This document shows positions 18,082-26,612 of a stretch of DNA of 64,000 nucleotides, one piece after another; the first letter of the stretch is position 1, and every line of letters starts with the position of its first letter. The stretch comes from Salinicola salarius (GTDB lineage Bacteria > Pseudomonadota > Gammaproteobacteria > Pseudomonadales > Halomonadaceae). The notes under the pieces are model-generated. The model did not search any database. It was not told the origin of the DNA and was given only the letters and a program-made list of their open reading frames with translations. A program made the translations under genes and the position numbers. The DNA is taken from the NCBI RefSeq assembly GCF_003206135.1, contig NZ_PZJT01000001.1:205619-269618 (forward strand), in the 5' to 3' direction.

Positions 18082-18933
18082 TCATTCACCTTGCGGATAA
18101 TCGGTCGCTTCGCCTACCGCGCGCCACTCGCGAATTTCCGCCAGTGTCTCCTCGAGGTTTTCGATCACCTTGTCGACGCCCCAGGCGCCCAGCACCAGGT
18201 GGCGTGGCGGCTGGGGATGCGCCACCAGATCGATCATCGCCTGGGCGGCGCGCACCGGATCACCCGGCTGCTTGCCGCTATTGCCGCTGGTACCTTCCAT
18301 ACGCGCCTTGACCGTATCGGCGTAGTCGTCGATCCGGCTCGGCGTCTGCTGCAGGGAGCGGCCGGCCCAGTCGGTGCGAAACGGCCCCGGCTCGACACAG
18401 GTGACACGAATACCCAGCGGCTCGACCTCTGTCTTGAGCGAGTCGGACCATCCTTCCACCGCATGTTTGCTGGCGGCGTAATAGCCCGAACCCGGAAAGC
18501 CGATGAAGCCCGCCACCGAACTGATGTTGATGACGTGACCAGCGCGGCGTTCGCGCATGCCGGGCAATACCGCTCGCGTCATCGCGAACAGGCCAAAGAC
18601 GTTGGCCTCGAACTGATCGCGAATGGCCGAATCCTCGCCCTCCTCGCAGGAAGCCTGATAACCGTAGCCGGCATTGTTGACCAGTACATCAATCCGCCCG
18701 AACTTGGCCTCGGCGGCATCGACGGCCTTGCGAATCTGCGCGTCGTCGGTGACATCCAATGCCTGCGCAAGTGCGCGATCTTCGACGCCTTCGACCAGAT
18801 CGGCCACGCGCTCCCGGGAACGCGCCGTCACGATGACTTTTCCGCCCTGTTCGATAATCAGTTTCGCCAATTCGCGGCCGAAGCCGGTGGAACACCCGGT
18901 GATAAGCCACACGGGAGAATTGGGCATGGACAT
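18082..18933 (-). CDS. Short-chain dehydrogenase/reductase
   Basis: A 283-residue classical SDR: cofactor motif TGCSTGFG at residues 13-20, NNAGYG near 90, catalytic serine in NISSVAG and the YYAASKHA motif (Tyr and Lys of the triad). The TGCSTGFGRE start and the extended C-terminus resemble the group often annotated as oxidoreductases related to retinol dehydrogenases; the substrate is unknown. Start at 18933 has AGGAGGT about 5 bases upstream. It is divergent from the efflux genes at 19368, so the two might share regulation, but no shared operator was seen. Confidence 0.85.
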   Translation of the reverse strand: MSMPNSPVWLITGCSTGFGRELAKLIIEQGGKVIVTARSRERVADLVEGVEDRALAQALDVTDDAQIRKAVDAAEAKFGRIDVLVNNAGYGYQASCEEGEDSAIRDQFEANVFGLFAMTRAVLPGMRERRAGHVINISSVAGFIGFPGSGYYAASKHAVEGWSDSLKTEVEPLGIRVTCVEPGPFRTDWAGRSLQQTPSRIDDYADTVKARMEGTSGNSGKQPGDPVRAAQAMIDLVAHPQPPRHLVLGAWGVDKVIENLEETLAEIREWRAVGEATDYPQGE

Positions 18934-19367
18934 GAAACACCTCCTTTAGACACGACGCCGAAGAATGAAAACGCCACTGACAGAACGGCGTCGTCGATGA
19001 ACGTGAATTCCCAGCGTAGACGATACCGCAGCGATTGGCGCCTGCGCGCTGCCATCCGCGCCGATGTCGAAGCATCAGCACGTTCCGCGACCTTAGTCGC
19101 AAGTACCTTGAAAGTCAGACAACTGAATCGGGATAATCGCTTAGCGAGCAAAAAATAGACGCGTTATCGATTCGCCTGCTTTCTTAGACGCCGGACTCCA
19201 CGCCCTGTCAGGGGCTTCCGGCTCGATTTTCCTGCCCAGGTTGGATGTTCACTGCCTCGTCTACCCGCGTGGCCTTGGACGGTATCGCGTCAACGAAACG
19301 AACAAGGACAACCATTGCCTTTCACCCGCCGGACGGCCTCCACCATCGATAGCCGGGATGACGACGC
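18934..19367. other. Intergenic region between SDR and efflux genes
   Basis: About 430 bases holding divergent promoters. Apart from a short GCGAC-N4-GTCGC dyad near 19090, nothing recognisable was found. No open frame has coding character. Confidence 0.5.
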
Positions 19368-20921
19368 ATGACGCAGGTCGAGCAGTTCTTCGAGCGCTAC
19401 GGCCCGCGCTACAAGCTCTGGGTCACGCTCACCGTCATGCTGGGCCTGGTAGCTCTGGGCATGTCGATCACCATCGTCAACGTGGCCATCCCTTACATCA
19501 AGGGGGCGTTCGGCATGAGCGACTCCCAGGTCCAGTGGCTTTCCACCGGATTTCTGGCGTCGACGACCGTATCGCTGCTGGTGGCGCCATGGCTGGTTGC
19601 CGCCGTCGGCCAACGAGCGACTTTCATCGGGTTGCTGCTGGCCTTCATCGCCGCCTCGATCCTGGGGGGATTGGGTCAGGGCATGGCCGCGCTGGTCGCC
19701 GCCAGGATCGTTCAAGGCGGCATGACCGGGCTGATCCGGCCGGTGGCGATGCAGGCACTGTTCGCGGCCTATCCGCCCGGAGGTCGCGGCATGGCGACCG
19801 CCATGTACGGCATGTGTCTGGGTTTGCCATTGACGCTGGCCACCGTGATCGGCGGCTGGCTGGTGGAGCATTTCACTTGGCGCTACGTCTTCTTCGTGAC
19901 CCTGCCGATCTGCGCGGCGGCCATCGTGATGGGCTTCTTCTTCCTGCCATCGCGGGAACACAAAGGACCGCGCCCACCGTTCGACTGGGCCGGCGTGGTG
20001 CTGCTGTTCGTCGCCGTCTTCTCGCTGCTGGCGGCACTCTCCAACGGTCAACGCTGGGGCTGGTACGACCCGCGCGTGTCGGAACTGGTTCTGCTGGCCA
20101 CGCTCTGCGGCGCCGGCTTCGTCGCCTGGCAGAAACGGATCTCTCATCCGCTTCTGGATCTCGAGATCTTCGGCCACCGCACCTTCGTCGTCGGCACGCT
20201 GGCGATGGGCCTGTTCGGCGGCACCTTCTACGGCATCATGTACCTGCTGCCCCAGTTCGTGCAGGCGGTGCTGCACTACAGTCCGATTACCGCAGGCAAG
20301 ATATTCCTGCCCTCGACGCTGGTTCTCGCCGTGCTAGTGCCCCTGGTCGGCTGGTTGAGCGACCGTTATCCACCGCACTGGATCACCCTGCCGGGGCTGG
20401 CCTGCGCGCTGCTCTCGGTGTGGTTGATGGCGCAGATGGACTGGAACACCTCGTTTTTCTATCTCGCCATGGCCATGGCCGTGCTATCGGTCGGCATGGC
20501 CGCGTTCCCGCCGCCGACGTTGTCCAACGCCATCGCGGGCTTGCCCGGCCATCTCACCGGCCATGGCTCGGGTGCGATCAACTTCGCTCTGCAACTGGGC
20601 GGCGCTCTGGGCACGGCAGGCCTGGTCATTCTTCTGGATCGACAGACCGCCTTTCACGGCCAATACCTGAACGCCGGCGTCAATGCCGACAACGCCATCG
20701 CTCGGCAGCAGTTGGGCCAGTTATCCGAACTGGTCGGCCGCCTGGGAGTACCCGATACCCAGCAGCAGGCGATGGCCGGTTATCTGATGGGTCGCATCGA
20801 GTCGATCTGGGCCTCGATCCTCGCCTATCAGGATGGCTTCTGGATTCTGATCGGTAGCCTGTTTCTCGTCGTCGTGCCCTCGCTGTTGCTCAGCCGTTGG
20901 CGGGGCCTGCCTCGCACCTGA
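19368..20921 (+). CDS. DHA2 family (EmrB/QacA-type) multidrug efflux MFS transporter
   Basis: A 517-residue, 14-helix drug:H+ antiporter. The IVNVAIPYIKGAFGMSDSQVQWLSTGF region is the family motif D1, and a hydrophilic C-terminal loop (about residues 425-480) precedes the last helix. It works with the membrane fusion protein encoded 37 bases downstream, as in EmrAB. No outer-membrane channel gene is adjacent, so a shared TolC is presumably used. The ATG at 19368 is preceded by a weak GGGATG; another ATG at 19358 is out of frame. Confidence 0.88.
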   Translation: MTQVEQFFERYGPRYKLWVTLTVMLGLVALGMSITIVNVAIPYIKGAFGMSDSQVQWLSTGFLASTTVSLLVAPWLVAAVGQRATFIGLLLAFIAASILGGLGQGMAALVAARIVQGGMTGLIRPVAMQALFAAYPPGGRGMATAMYGMCLGLPLTLATVIGGWLVEHFTWRYVFFVTLPICAAAIVMGFFFLPSREHKGPRPPFDWAGVVLLFVAVFSLLAALSNGQRWGWYDPRVSELVLLATLCGAGFVAWQKRISHPLLDLEIFGHRTFVVGTLAMGLFGGTFYGIMYLLPQFVQAVLHYSPITAGKIFLPSTLVLAVLVPLVGWLSDRYPPHWITLPGLACALLSVWLMAQMDWNTSFFYLAMAMAVLSVGMAAFPPPTLSNAIAGLPGHLTGHGSGAINFALQLGGALGTAGLVILLDRQTAFHGQYLNAGVNADNAIARQQLGQLSELVGRLGVPDTQQQAMAGYLMGRIESIWASILAYQDGFWILIGSLFLVVVPSLLLSRWRGLPRT

Positions 20922-20958
20922 TTCCGTTCACTCGATCATCGAAGGACCCGTTTGCGCC

Positions 20959-22146
20959 ATGACCGCTGACTCAGCTCGACCCGCCAAGCGCCGCCTGCCA
21001 CGCAGCGGCAAACTGTTGATACTCGCCATCGTCGTGGTGCTGTGTCTGATCTGGATCGGCCTGGCCATCGCCCATCGCCTGTCGCACGTCAGCGCCCAGG
21101 ATGCGCGCGTGATGGCCGATCAGGTGACCGTCAGCAGCCGGTTGGGCGGCTGGGTAACGACGTTCGAGTTGACCGAGGGCGATACGCTGCATCGCGGTGA
21201 TGCCGTGGCGACCCTCTACGACAAGCCGGATCAGCGCAAGCTCGAGGCGTTGACGGCCAACGTGGCCACGCAACAGGCGCGGCTGGATTACGAGAAAGCG
21301 CGGCTGTCGATGGCCGAGAAGCAGCTCAAAGGTGGCATGAACCTGACGCACCGCCAGCTCGAGGCCAGCAAGGCCGCCGAGAAGGCCTCTCAAGCACGGC
21401 TGACCCAGGCCGAGCGGGACTTCCGGCGTTCCGATACGCTGTATAAGAAGCACTCCGTTTCCGAACAGCGCCGTGATCAGGACTACTACGCTTACCAGGC
21501 AGCGCTCGCCGAACATGCCCAGGCCCAGCAGGAGGTTCAGGTCAGCCAGGCACTAGCCGACAATGCTCAGGTCGGCTTCATCAATGGCTCGCAGATGCCG
21601 CTGCCCAATCCGGACGTACTGCGCCAGCAGGTGCAGATTGCCCGCCAGGAGCTGGCCGAAGCCGAGGCGAAACTGGAGCAGGAGCAGCTTCGCATCGCCG
21701 ATCTGCAGATCGACAGCCCGATCGACGGCGTGATCAACAAGACGCTGATCGATCAGGGCGAGTACGTCAGTGCCGGCCAGCCGATCCTGATGATGCACGA
21801 CCCCTCGAAGCTGTGGGTGGAGGCCAACATCAAGGAAACCGACATCGGCGCGCTACGCGTCGGCCAGCCCGTCGCTATCACCGTCGACGCCTTTCCCGAT
21901 CAGACCTTCACCGGTCATGTCGCCGTCATCGGTCGTGCCGCCACCAGCCAGTTCGCGCTGTTACCGGACCCCAACCCCTCAGGCAACTTCACCAAGATCA
22001 CCCAGCGAATTCCCGTGCGCATCCGTTTCGACGATGGCCCCATCGATCTCATTGGCCCCGGCATGATGGTCGAGGTAGACATCGATATCAGCGGTGACGG
22101 CGAATCCCGGCCGACTTCTCGACCCGATACCGCTTCGGCGAGCTGA
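20959..22146 (+). CDS. HlyD-family membrane fusion protein (EmrA-like)
   Basis: A 395-residue periplasmic adaptor: a short cytoplasmic N-terminus, one membrane helix (about 17-40, LLILAIVVVLCLIWIGLAIA), split lipoyl and long alpha-hairpin coiled coil (about 85-240, rich in Glu, Gln and Ala) and a C-terminal beta domain. It partners the DHA2 transporter upstream. Its TGA stop abuts that of the convergent MBL gene, both lying in the palindrome TGATCA. Confidence 0.88.
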   Translation: MTADSARPAKRRLPRSGKLLILAIVVVLCLIWIGLAIAHRLSHVSAQDARVMADQVTVSSRLGGWVTTFELTEGDTLHRGDAVATLYDKPDQRKLEALTANVATQQARLDYEKARLSMAEKQLKGGMNLTHRQLEASKAAEKASQARLTQAERDFRRSDTLYKKHSVSEQRRDQDYYAYQAALAEHAQAQQEVQVSQALADNAQVGFINGSQMPLPNPDVLRQQVQIARQELAEAEAKLEQEQLRIADLQIDSPIDGVINKTLIDQGEYVSAGQPILMMHDPSKLWVEANIKETDIGALRVGQPVAITVDAFPDQTFTGHVAVIGRAATSQFALLPDPNPSGNFTKITQRIPVRIRFDDGPIDLIGPGMMVEVDIDISGDGESRPTSRPDTASAS

Positions 22147-22962
22147 TCACGTCGAGACGTTGGGTTGGCCCCGCAGCGCCCGACAGTGGCGCTGCGCCGA
22201 TTCCTCGATGACATGCTTGGCATCGATCAGAATTTCGCGACCCCAGAAAGCGGAGTAAGCGCTGTCGAACGCTAGCGGCCTGAGGCGCTGTGCAATGCTC
22301 TCGACCGTTCCCGCGTCCAGCGGAATGTTGTTGGGATAGGACCACATGAACGATGCCATGCGGTCCGGCGTGATCAGTAGCGTATCGCCGGTCAGTAGTA
22401 TTTCGTGCTCGGGCCAGTGCAGCACGCTGGCACCGGGGAAATGACCGCCCAGTCGATATACGTCGATACCGGGCAATATCTCGCGTGACTCCCCTTCCCA
22501 GAACTCGATGCGCGCATCCGGCACGGTGACCCAGTCTCGATCCGCCGCGTGAACGTAAACCGGGCAGTCGAACGCCTGCCCCCACTCTGCCATGGTGCTG
22601 AAATAGTGCGGGTGCGACAGCACGATGGCATCCAGCCCGCCGAGCCCTTCGATGATTTCGATGGTGGCCTCGTCGAGCAGCGTCAGGCAGTCCCACAGCA
22701 CATTGCCGGCCGGTGTGCGCAACAAAAAGGCGCGCTGGCCGATGGCGAAATGGGGAACCGTGCCGATGGCGGTCAAGCCCGGCGCCATATGACGGAACAG
22801 GTTGCTGTGACCGGCCGCCAGCTCGCTCGGCGTCGTCCACTGCTGCCCCTCGATAGGCACGTACTGGCGTTCGTCCTCGCAGATCGCGCAGTGCTCCGGC
22901 GGTGACTCGCTAGAAGGATATTGCACACCGCAGGTGGCGCAGATAAAACCGTGATTACGCAT
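22147..22962 (-). CDS. MBL-fold metallo-hydrolase with N-terminal zinc-ribbon
   Basis: A 271-residue protein. Residues 7-30 carry two Cys pairs (CATC and CAIC) that form a rubredoxin-like zinc ribbon. The MBL domain follows, with LSHPHYFSTM in place of the usual HxHxDH motif, GGHFPGAS and LLTGDTLL. The altered motif keeps the two histidines but lacks the Asp-His pair for the second metal, so a one-metal site or altered chemistry is likely. The start at 22962 has AAGGAGGT upstream. Function unknown. Confidence 0.8.
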   Translation of the reverse strand: MRNHGFICATCGVQYPSSESPPEHCAICEDERQYVPIEGQQWTTPSELAAGHSNLFRHMAPGLTAIGTVPHFAIGQRAFLLRTPAGNVLWDCLTLLDEATIEIIEGLGGLDAIVLSHPHYFSTMAEWGQAFDCPVYVHAADRDWVTVPDARIEFWEGESREILPGIDVYRLGGHFPGASVLHWPEHEILLTGDTLLITPDRMASFMWSYPNNIPLDAGTVESIAQRLRPLAFDSAYSAFWGREILIDAKHVIEESAQRHCRALRGQPNVST

Positions 22963-23046
22963 TTCGACCTCCTTGATGAAAGACGCTCCCTCGTCCCTGT
23001 ACAACGTGGCTGGAAGTGAACGGCACCCGCCGCTCGCCTCCGCGAA

Positions 23047-23982
23047 TCAGATTCGGATGTCCGAAGGTCCGCGGATCTCGGCTTCGATACGCGTGCCGGT
23101 CTCTCGCTCTTCGTTGGAAAAGCCGTCGAAATTCGCCAGCTCGCCGAAATCGAGCTGCGTCAGCGTCTCGATACGTGCCACGCTGCGCTGGTAGGTCTTG
23201 TACTGCCCGAACATGAAGCCTAGCTGGTCCAGGTCATCGGCCTGTTCGATCATGTAGGCCGTGGCCGAGGGCCGCTCGTCCTCACCCATGAACGCCACCA
23301 CTTTCCAGTAGGCTTCGGGGATCTGGACGCCGCGATATCGGCGGTCGCCTTCTCTAAACACCGGCCCGGTGAAGACGCTGATGCGCTGACGGTCCGCTCT
23401 GGCGTGCTCGAGCAGATAATCCTCCAGTCCCAGCCAGGTCTGCTGATTGAAGCCGGCCATCTGCGGCGTGCAGTTGGTGAAGTGGAAGGTATCGGCATTG
23501 GCCTGCTCGGCGTCGCTGCCCCAGTTGGCCGAGGTCCGGCGCACCAGATGCCCGCGATCCAGTGGATTGCGGGCATAAAGCGATTCGCCAACTTGCCGAT
23601 CTTCCGCCAGCCGCGGATCGAACCGCCAGTCGTCATTCTCTCGCGGCACGTCGACCAGCTCACGTCCGTCGAGATTGAGCGCAGTGAAAATCGCCAGCCT
23701 TCGCGAGCGAGACATCACGATGGAGAAGTGGGTGTAATCGAGGCTGCCTTCCTCGCTACCGGCCACTGGCGTTACATCCTCGAAGAGATCGCCCAGGGGC
23801 GCTGGCAGAGGAACGACGATCTTGCTCAGAAAGTTTTTGTCGTAGCCCTGACGATTAGCCAATTCCTCAAGGGATGCCGCCTGCGCTCGCGGGTGGTCAA
23901 ATGCCGCCGTCGGCGTGAAAGGTCGCTTATCGACCAGCCGACGCATGTCGCGCAACCGGGGACGATCATTGACTTGGCTCAT
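23047..23982 (-). CDS. DNA/RNA non-specific endonuclease (beta-beta-alpha metal nuclease)
   Basis: A 311-residue protein of the NucA/EndoG-like family. The catalytic motif DRGHLVRR is at residues 142-149 (His145 as general base), followed by the metal-ligand region with N170 and MAGFNQQTW (Asn179). No signal peptide or membrane helix is visible, which is unusual for a nuclease family mostly exported. No inhibitor gene is next to it. Start ATG at 23982 has AGGAG; the frame is open to 24018. It lies 93 bases downstream of poxB on the same strand. Confidence 0.85.
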   Translation of the reverse strand: MSQVNDRPRLRDMRRLVDKRPFTPTAAFDHPRAQAASLEELANRQGYDKNFLSKIVVPLPAPLGDLFEDVTPVAGSEEGSLDYTHFSIVMSRSRRLAIFTALNLDGRELVDVPRENDDWRFDPRLAEDRQVGESLYARNPLDRGHLVRRTSANWGSDAEQANADTFHFTNCTPQMAGFNQQTWLGLEDYLLEHARADRQRISVFTGPVFREGDRRYRGVQIPEAYWKVVAFMGEDERPSATAYMIEQADDLDQLGFMFGQYKTYQRSVARIETLTQLDFGELANFDGFSNEERETGTRIEAEIRGPSDIRI

Positions 23983-24075
23983 TCGGGTTCTCCTGGCCAA
24001 CCACAATTCATCGGGCATTGCCGTCAGCCTGTCAGCGGATCGTTACCACACGCTGACAGGCCCAGGGAACATGAT

Positions 24076-25788
24076 CTACTTCCAGAAATTGCTCTTCATC
24101 AGATCGACCACATCGCTCATGCGACCGTTGAGCACCGCCTTGCCCGAGTAGAGCGCGGTGGAGGTCACCTGCCCCGGCTCGACCTTGGGCGGCATCACCA
24201 GCTCCATGCGATTGACCTTGACATCGAGAATGGCCGGCCCCGGATGGGCCAGCCATTCGGCAATGGCGTGCTTGAGTTCGTGCTCCTGCTCGACCCGCCG
24301 ACCCCACAGACCGATGGACTGAGCCAGCAGCCCGAAGTCCGGATTCTCCAGATCGGTGTAGCTGTCGAGCAGGCCGTCGACCTTCTGCTCCAGCTCGACG
24401 AAGCCCAGCGAGCTGTTATTGAAGACGACGATCTTGAGCGGAATCTTCTCCTGCTTCAGGGTCAAAAGGTCGCCCATCAGCATGGTCATGCCGCCATCGC
24501 CGCACATGGCGATGATCTGGCGGCCGGGGAACGCTTTCTGAATGCCGATCCCCTGCGGGTAGGCATTGGCCATGGTGCCGTGGACGAGGCTCGACAGCGT
24601 GCGGCGCTTCCCGTTGGTACGAATGTGCCGAAGCATCCAAACCATCGGGCTGCCGGCATCGGCGGTGAAGATGGCATCGTCGTGGGCGGCTTCGTCGAGC
24701 GCCAGCGTCAGTTCCTGCGGATGGATCAGCCCGTCGTCGCTGGACTCGTGCGCATCGCGCTCCAGTGCCTTGTGATAGGTCTTGCGGCACCGCTCCAGCC
24801 ATTTCGTGTCGCTATGCTCGTCGACGATCTGGGCGAGCGCAGCACAGGTATCGCGCACGCTGCCGAGCAGGCCGACGTCGACGGGATGTCGCTTGCCGAT
24901 CTGCTGCGGATCGATATCGACCTGAATGATCGTCGCTTTCTCCGGGTAGAACTGGGTCCAGGCGAAGCTGCAGCCCAGCAGCAGCAAGGTGTCGCACTCG
25001 GCAACGGCGTGGTAACCGCCGGCCAGCCCGAAGACGCCGGTCATGCCGACCTCGAACGGGTTGTCTGGCTCGATGAAATCCTTGGCCCTCGAGGTCCACG
25101 CCACCGGCGCCTTCAGCTTGGCCGCCAGCGCCATCACCTCATTGCGCGCGTGCTGACAGCCGGAGCCCGCGAAAATGGATATCTTGCCGCCGGCGTTGAG
25201 CGCCTTGATGGCCGGCACCAGTTCCTCGGCGCTCGGACGAGCGATCGGATCGAAACGATGCACCCGATAGGGCAGATCCTGGCTCGGTTTCTGCGTGAAC
25301 AGGTCCCCATGCACGATCAGCACCGCCACGCCGTTCTTCGACAACGCCGCCTGTGCTGCCAACGCTGTCATCCTACGCGCCTGGTCGGGGTTGATGATCG
25401 TCTCGCAGAAGACGCTGTACTGCTCGTAGATCGGCTTGGGGTCGACATCTTGCGGGAAGCCGATGCCGGTATCGGCGGTGCCGACCTGAGAAGCGATCAA
25501 CACTACCGGCGAACCGCTGCGATGGGCTTCGAACAGCCCGTTGACGAAGTGCAGCGTGCCCGGACCGCAGGTGCCGGCGCACAGCGCCAGCTCCCGGGTC
25601 ATGTAGGCTTCGCCACCGGCGGCGAAACCGCCGACCTCCTCGTGGCGGACATGCACCCATTCGAGATCGCTGCGCCGGATCGCGTCGGTAAAATGATTGA
25701 TGGTGTCGCCAACCACGCCATAGCAGCGCTTGGCGCCGGCTTCGGCCAGGGTTTCGACGATGATCTCGGCAACATTCTGATGGCTCAT
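24076..25788 (-). CDS. poxB: Pyruvate dehydrogenase (quinone) / pyruvate oxidase
   Basis: A 570-residue thiamine-diphosphate enzyme, close to the 572 of E. coli PoxB. It shows the N-terminal YGVVGDTINHFTDAI block with the activating Glu region (RHEEVGGFAAGGEA), a central FAD-type domain and the C-terminal ThDP motif GDGGMTMLMGDLLTL with NNSSLG. It oxidises pyruvate to acetate and CO2 and passes electrons to the quinone pool at the inner membrane. Start ATG at 25788 has AAGGAG upstream. An acetolactate synthase or AruI-type decarboxylase is the alternative, less likely by motif and length. Confidence 0.85.
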   Translation of the reverse strand: MSHQNVAEIIVETLAEAGAKRCYGVVGDTINHFTDAIRRSDLEWVHVRHEEVGGFAAGGEAYMTRELALCAGTCGPGTLHFVNGLFEAHRSGSPVVLIASQVGTADTGIGFPQDVDPKPIYEQYSVFCETIINPDQARRMTALAAQAALSKNGVAVLIVHGDLFTQKPSQDLPYRVHRFDPIARPSAEELVPAIKALNAGGKISIFAGSGCQHARNEVMALAAKLKAPVAWTSRAKDFIEPDNPFEVGMTGVFGLAGGYHAVAECDTLLLLGCSFAWTQFYPEKATIIQVDIDPQQIGKRHPVDVGLLGSVRDTCAALAQIVDEHSDTKWLERCRKTYHKALERDAHESSDDGLIHPQELTLALDEAAHDDAIFTADAGSPMVWMLRHIRTNGKRRTLSSLVHGTMANAYPQGIGIQKAFPGRQIIAMCGDGGMTMLMGDLLTLKQEKIPLKIVVFNNSSLGFVELEQKVDGLLDSYTDLENPDFGLLAQSIGLWGRRVEQEHELKHAIAEWLAHPGPAILDVKVNRMELVMPPKVEPGQVTSTALYSGKAVLNGRMSDVVDLMKSNFWK

Positions 25789-26055
25789 GATGCGACTCCT
25801 TTCGCGGCAACGAAAGCCAGCAGCGCCATACTCACGGTTCGGTGCATGGTCTCCGGCAGTCGATGCCATAGCGGCCCGATGAACTGGGGATGAAAGACAA
25901 CTGAACGGCGACTCACTCTCGCGGCGCTCTCCTCAAGCGTAGCTGGCCGCTCGGATTTTACCGTCCGATCGAATTGACAGGCGGATCGAGTTTGCCAATC
26001 GAGTGCGTCCGTCGCTCAAAGAGCCATCGAAGGCCTCCAGCGGTTTCTCGTCACC

Positions 26056-26140
26056 AGAGTCGTAGCGGACCCAGCGTCGTAGCGGACCCAGAGTCGTAGC
26101 GGACCCAGAGTCGTAGCGGACCCAGAGTCGTAGCGGACAT
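26056..26140. repeat. 17-bp tandem repeat, five copies
   Basis: Five units of AGAGTCGTAGCGGACCC start at 26056, 26073, 26090, 26107 and 26124; the second has one change (AGCGTC) and the last differs in its final two bases. There are no spacers, so it is not CRISPR. Because 17 is not a multiple of three it is unlikely to encode a repeat protein. Confidence 0.9.
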
Positions 26141-26467
26141 TGCCACGCGCCTGGTCTGATCACGCACTACGTACAGAGCTCCATCGTTCCCGCGCTTGAA
26201 GGCAGGCACGATGCCTATCGAGCCATGAGGGAACAGGCGACGGCGACCTTGCGACATCCTCGCATGGCCGGACGGGGCACAGGGCTCAATGAATACAGAG
26301 CGAAGAGCGCGTCGATATGCAGATCGACACGACACAGACCGCCATGACCTTCGATGGCAAACGCAGGATATGCCCGGATTCATCCCGCTTCGAGATATTC
26401 GTCAGTGACGGAGCGCCTTTTGCCCTGTGCTATCAGTGGCACCTGACGACCAGGGCAACAAACGCAA

Positions 26468-26498
26468 AATCCCCGATCGAATCATTCGACCGGGGATT
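26468..26498 (-). terminator. Intrinsic terminator of the lactonase gene
   Basis: Arms AATCCCCGATCGAA and TTCGACCGGGGATT pair almost perfectly. On the minus strand the stem is followed by TTGCGTTTG and lies 115 bases after the lactonase stop. Confidence 0.65.
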
Positions 26499-26612
26499 CC
26501 TTGGCACGAACTCTCTACTCGAGGTGGCGATGCCTGTTCGGGTCAGTAGTGTGACTTCGCCACGGGATGGCGCGGCTTCACGGAATACCGGCGTTTACGC
26601 CACAGCCTGTGC

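Larger units (their letters stand above)
25789..26612. other. Gene-free 820-bp region with tandem repeat and terminator
   Basis: No frame here has convincing coding character. The stretch holds the promoter of poxB at its left, a 17-bp tandem repeat at 26056-26140 and a terminator hairpin at 26468-26498. A 76-codon open frame on the minus strand (25933-26163) is produced by the repeat itself. Confidence 0.65.

Noticed and set aside
22144..22149. Overlapping stop codons in the palindrome TGATCA
   Set aside because: A curiosity of two abutting convergent genes; six bases are too few to imply a function.
23404..25893. Very long open frame (about 830 codons) on the plus strand opposite the nuclease and poxB
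   Set aside because: It is antisense to two well-supported genes, and its translation is a low-complexity mixture without domains, as expected in GC-rich DNA.
26056..26140. CRISPR array
   Set aside because: The units are directly adjacent with no spacers, and no cas genes are present.
25933..26163. Small protein with repeated LGPLRLWVRYDSGSATT-like units
   Set aside because: Created by the 17-bp tandem repeat cycling through frames; no ribosome-binding site.
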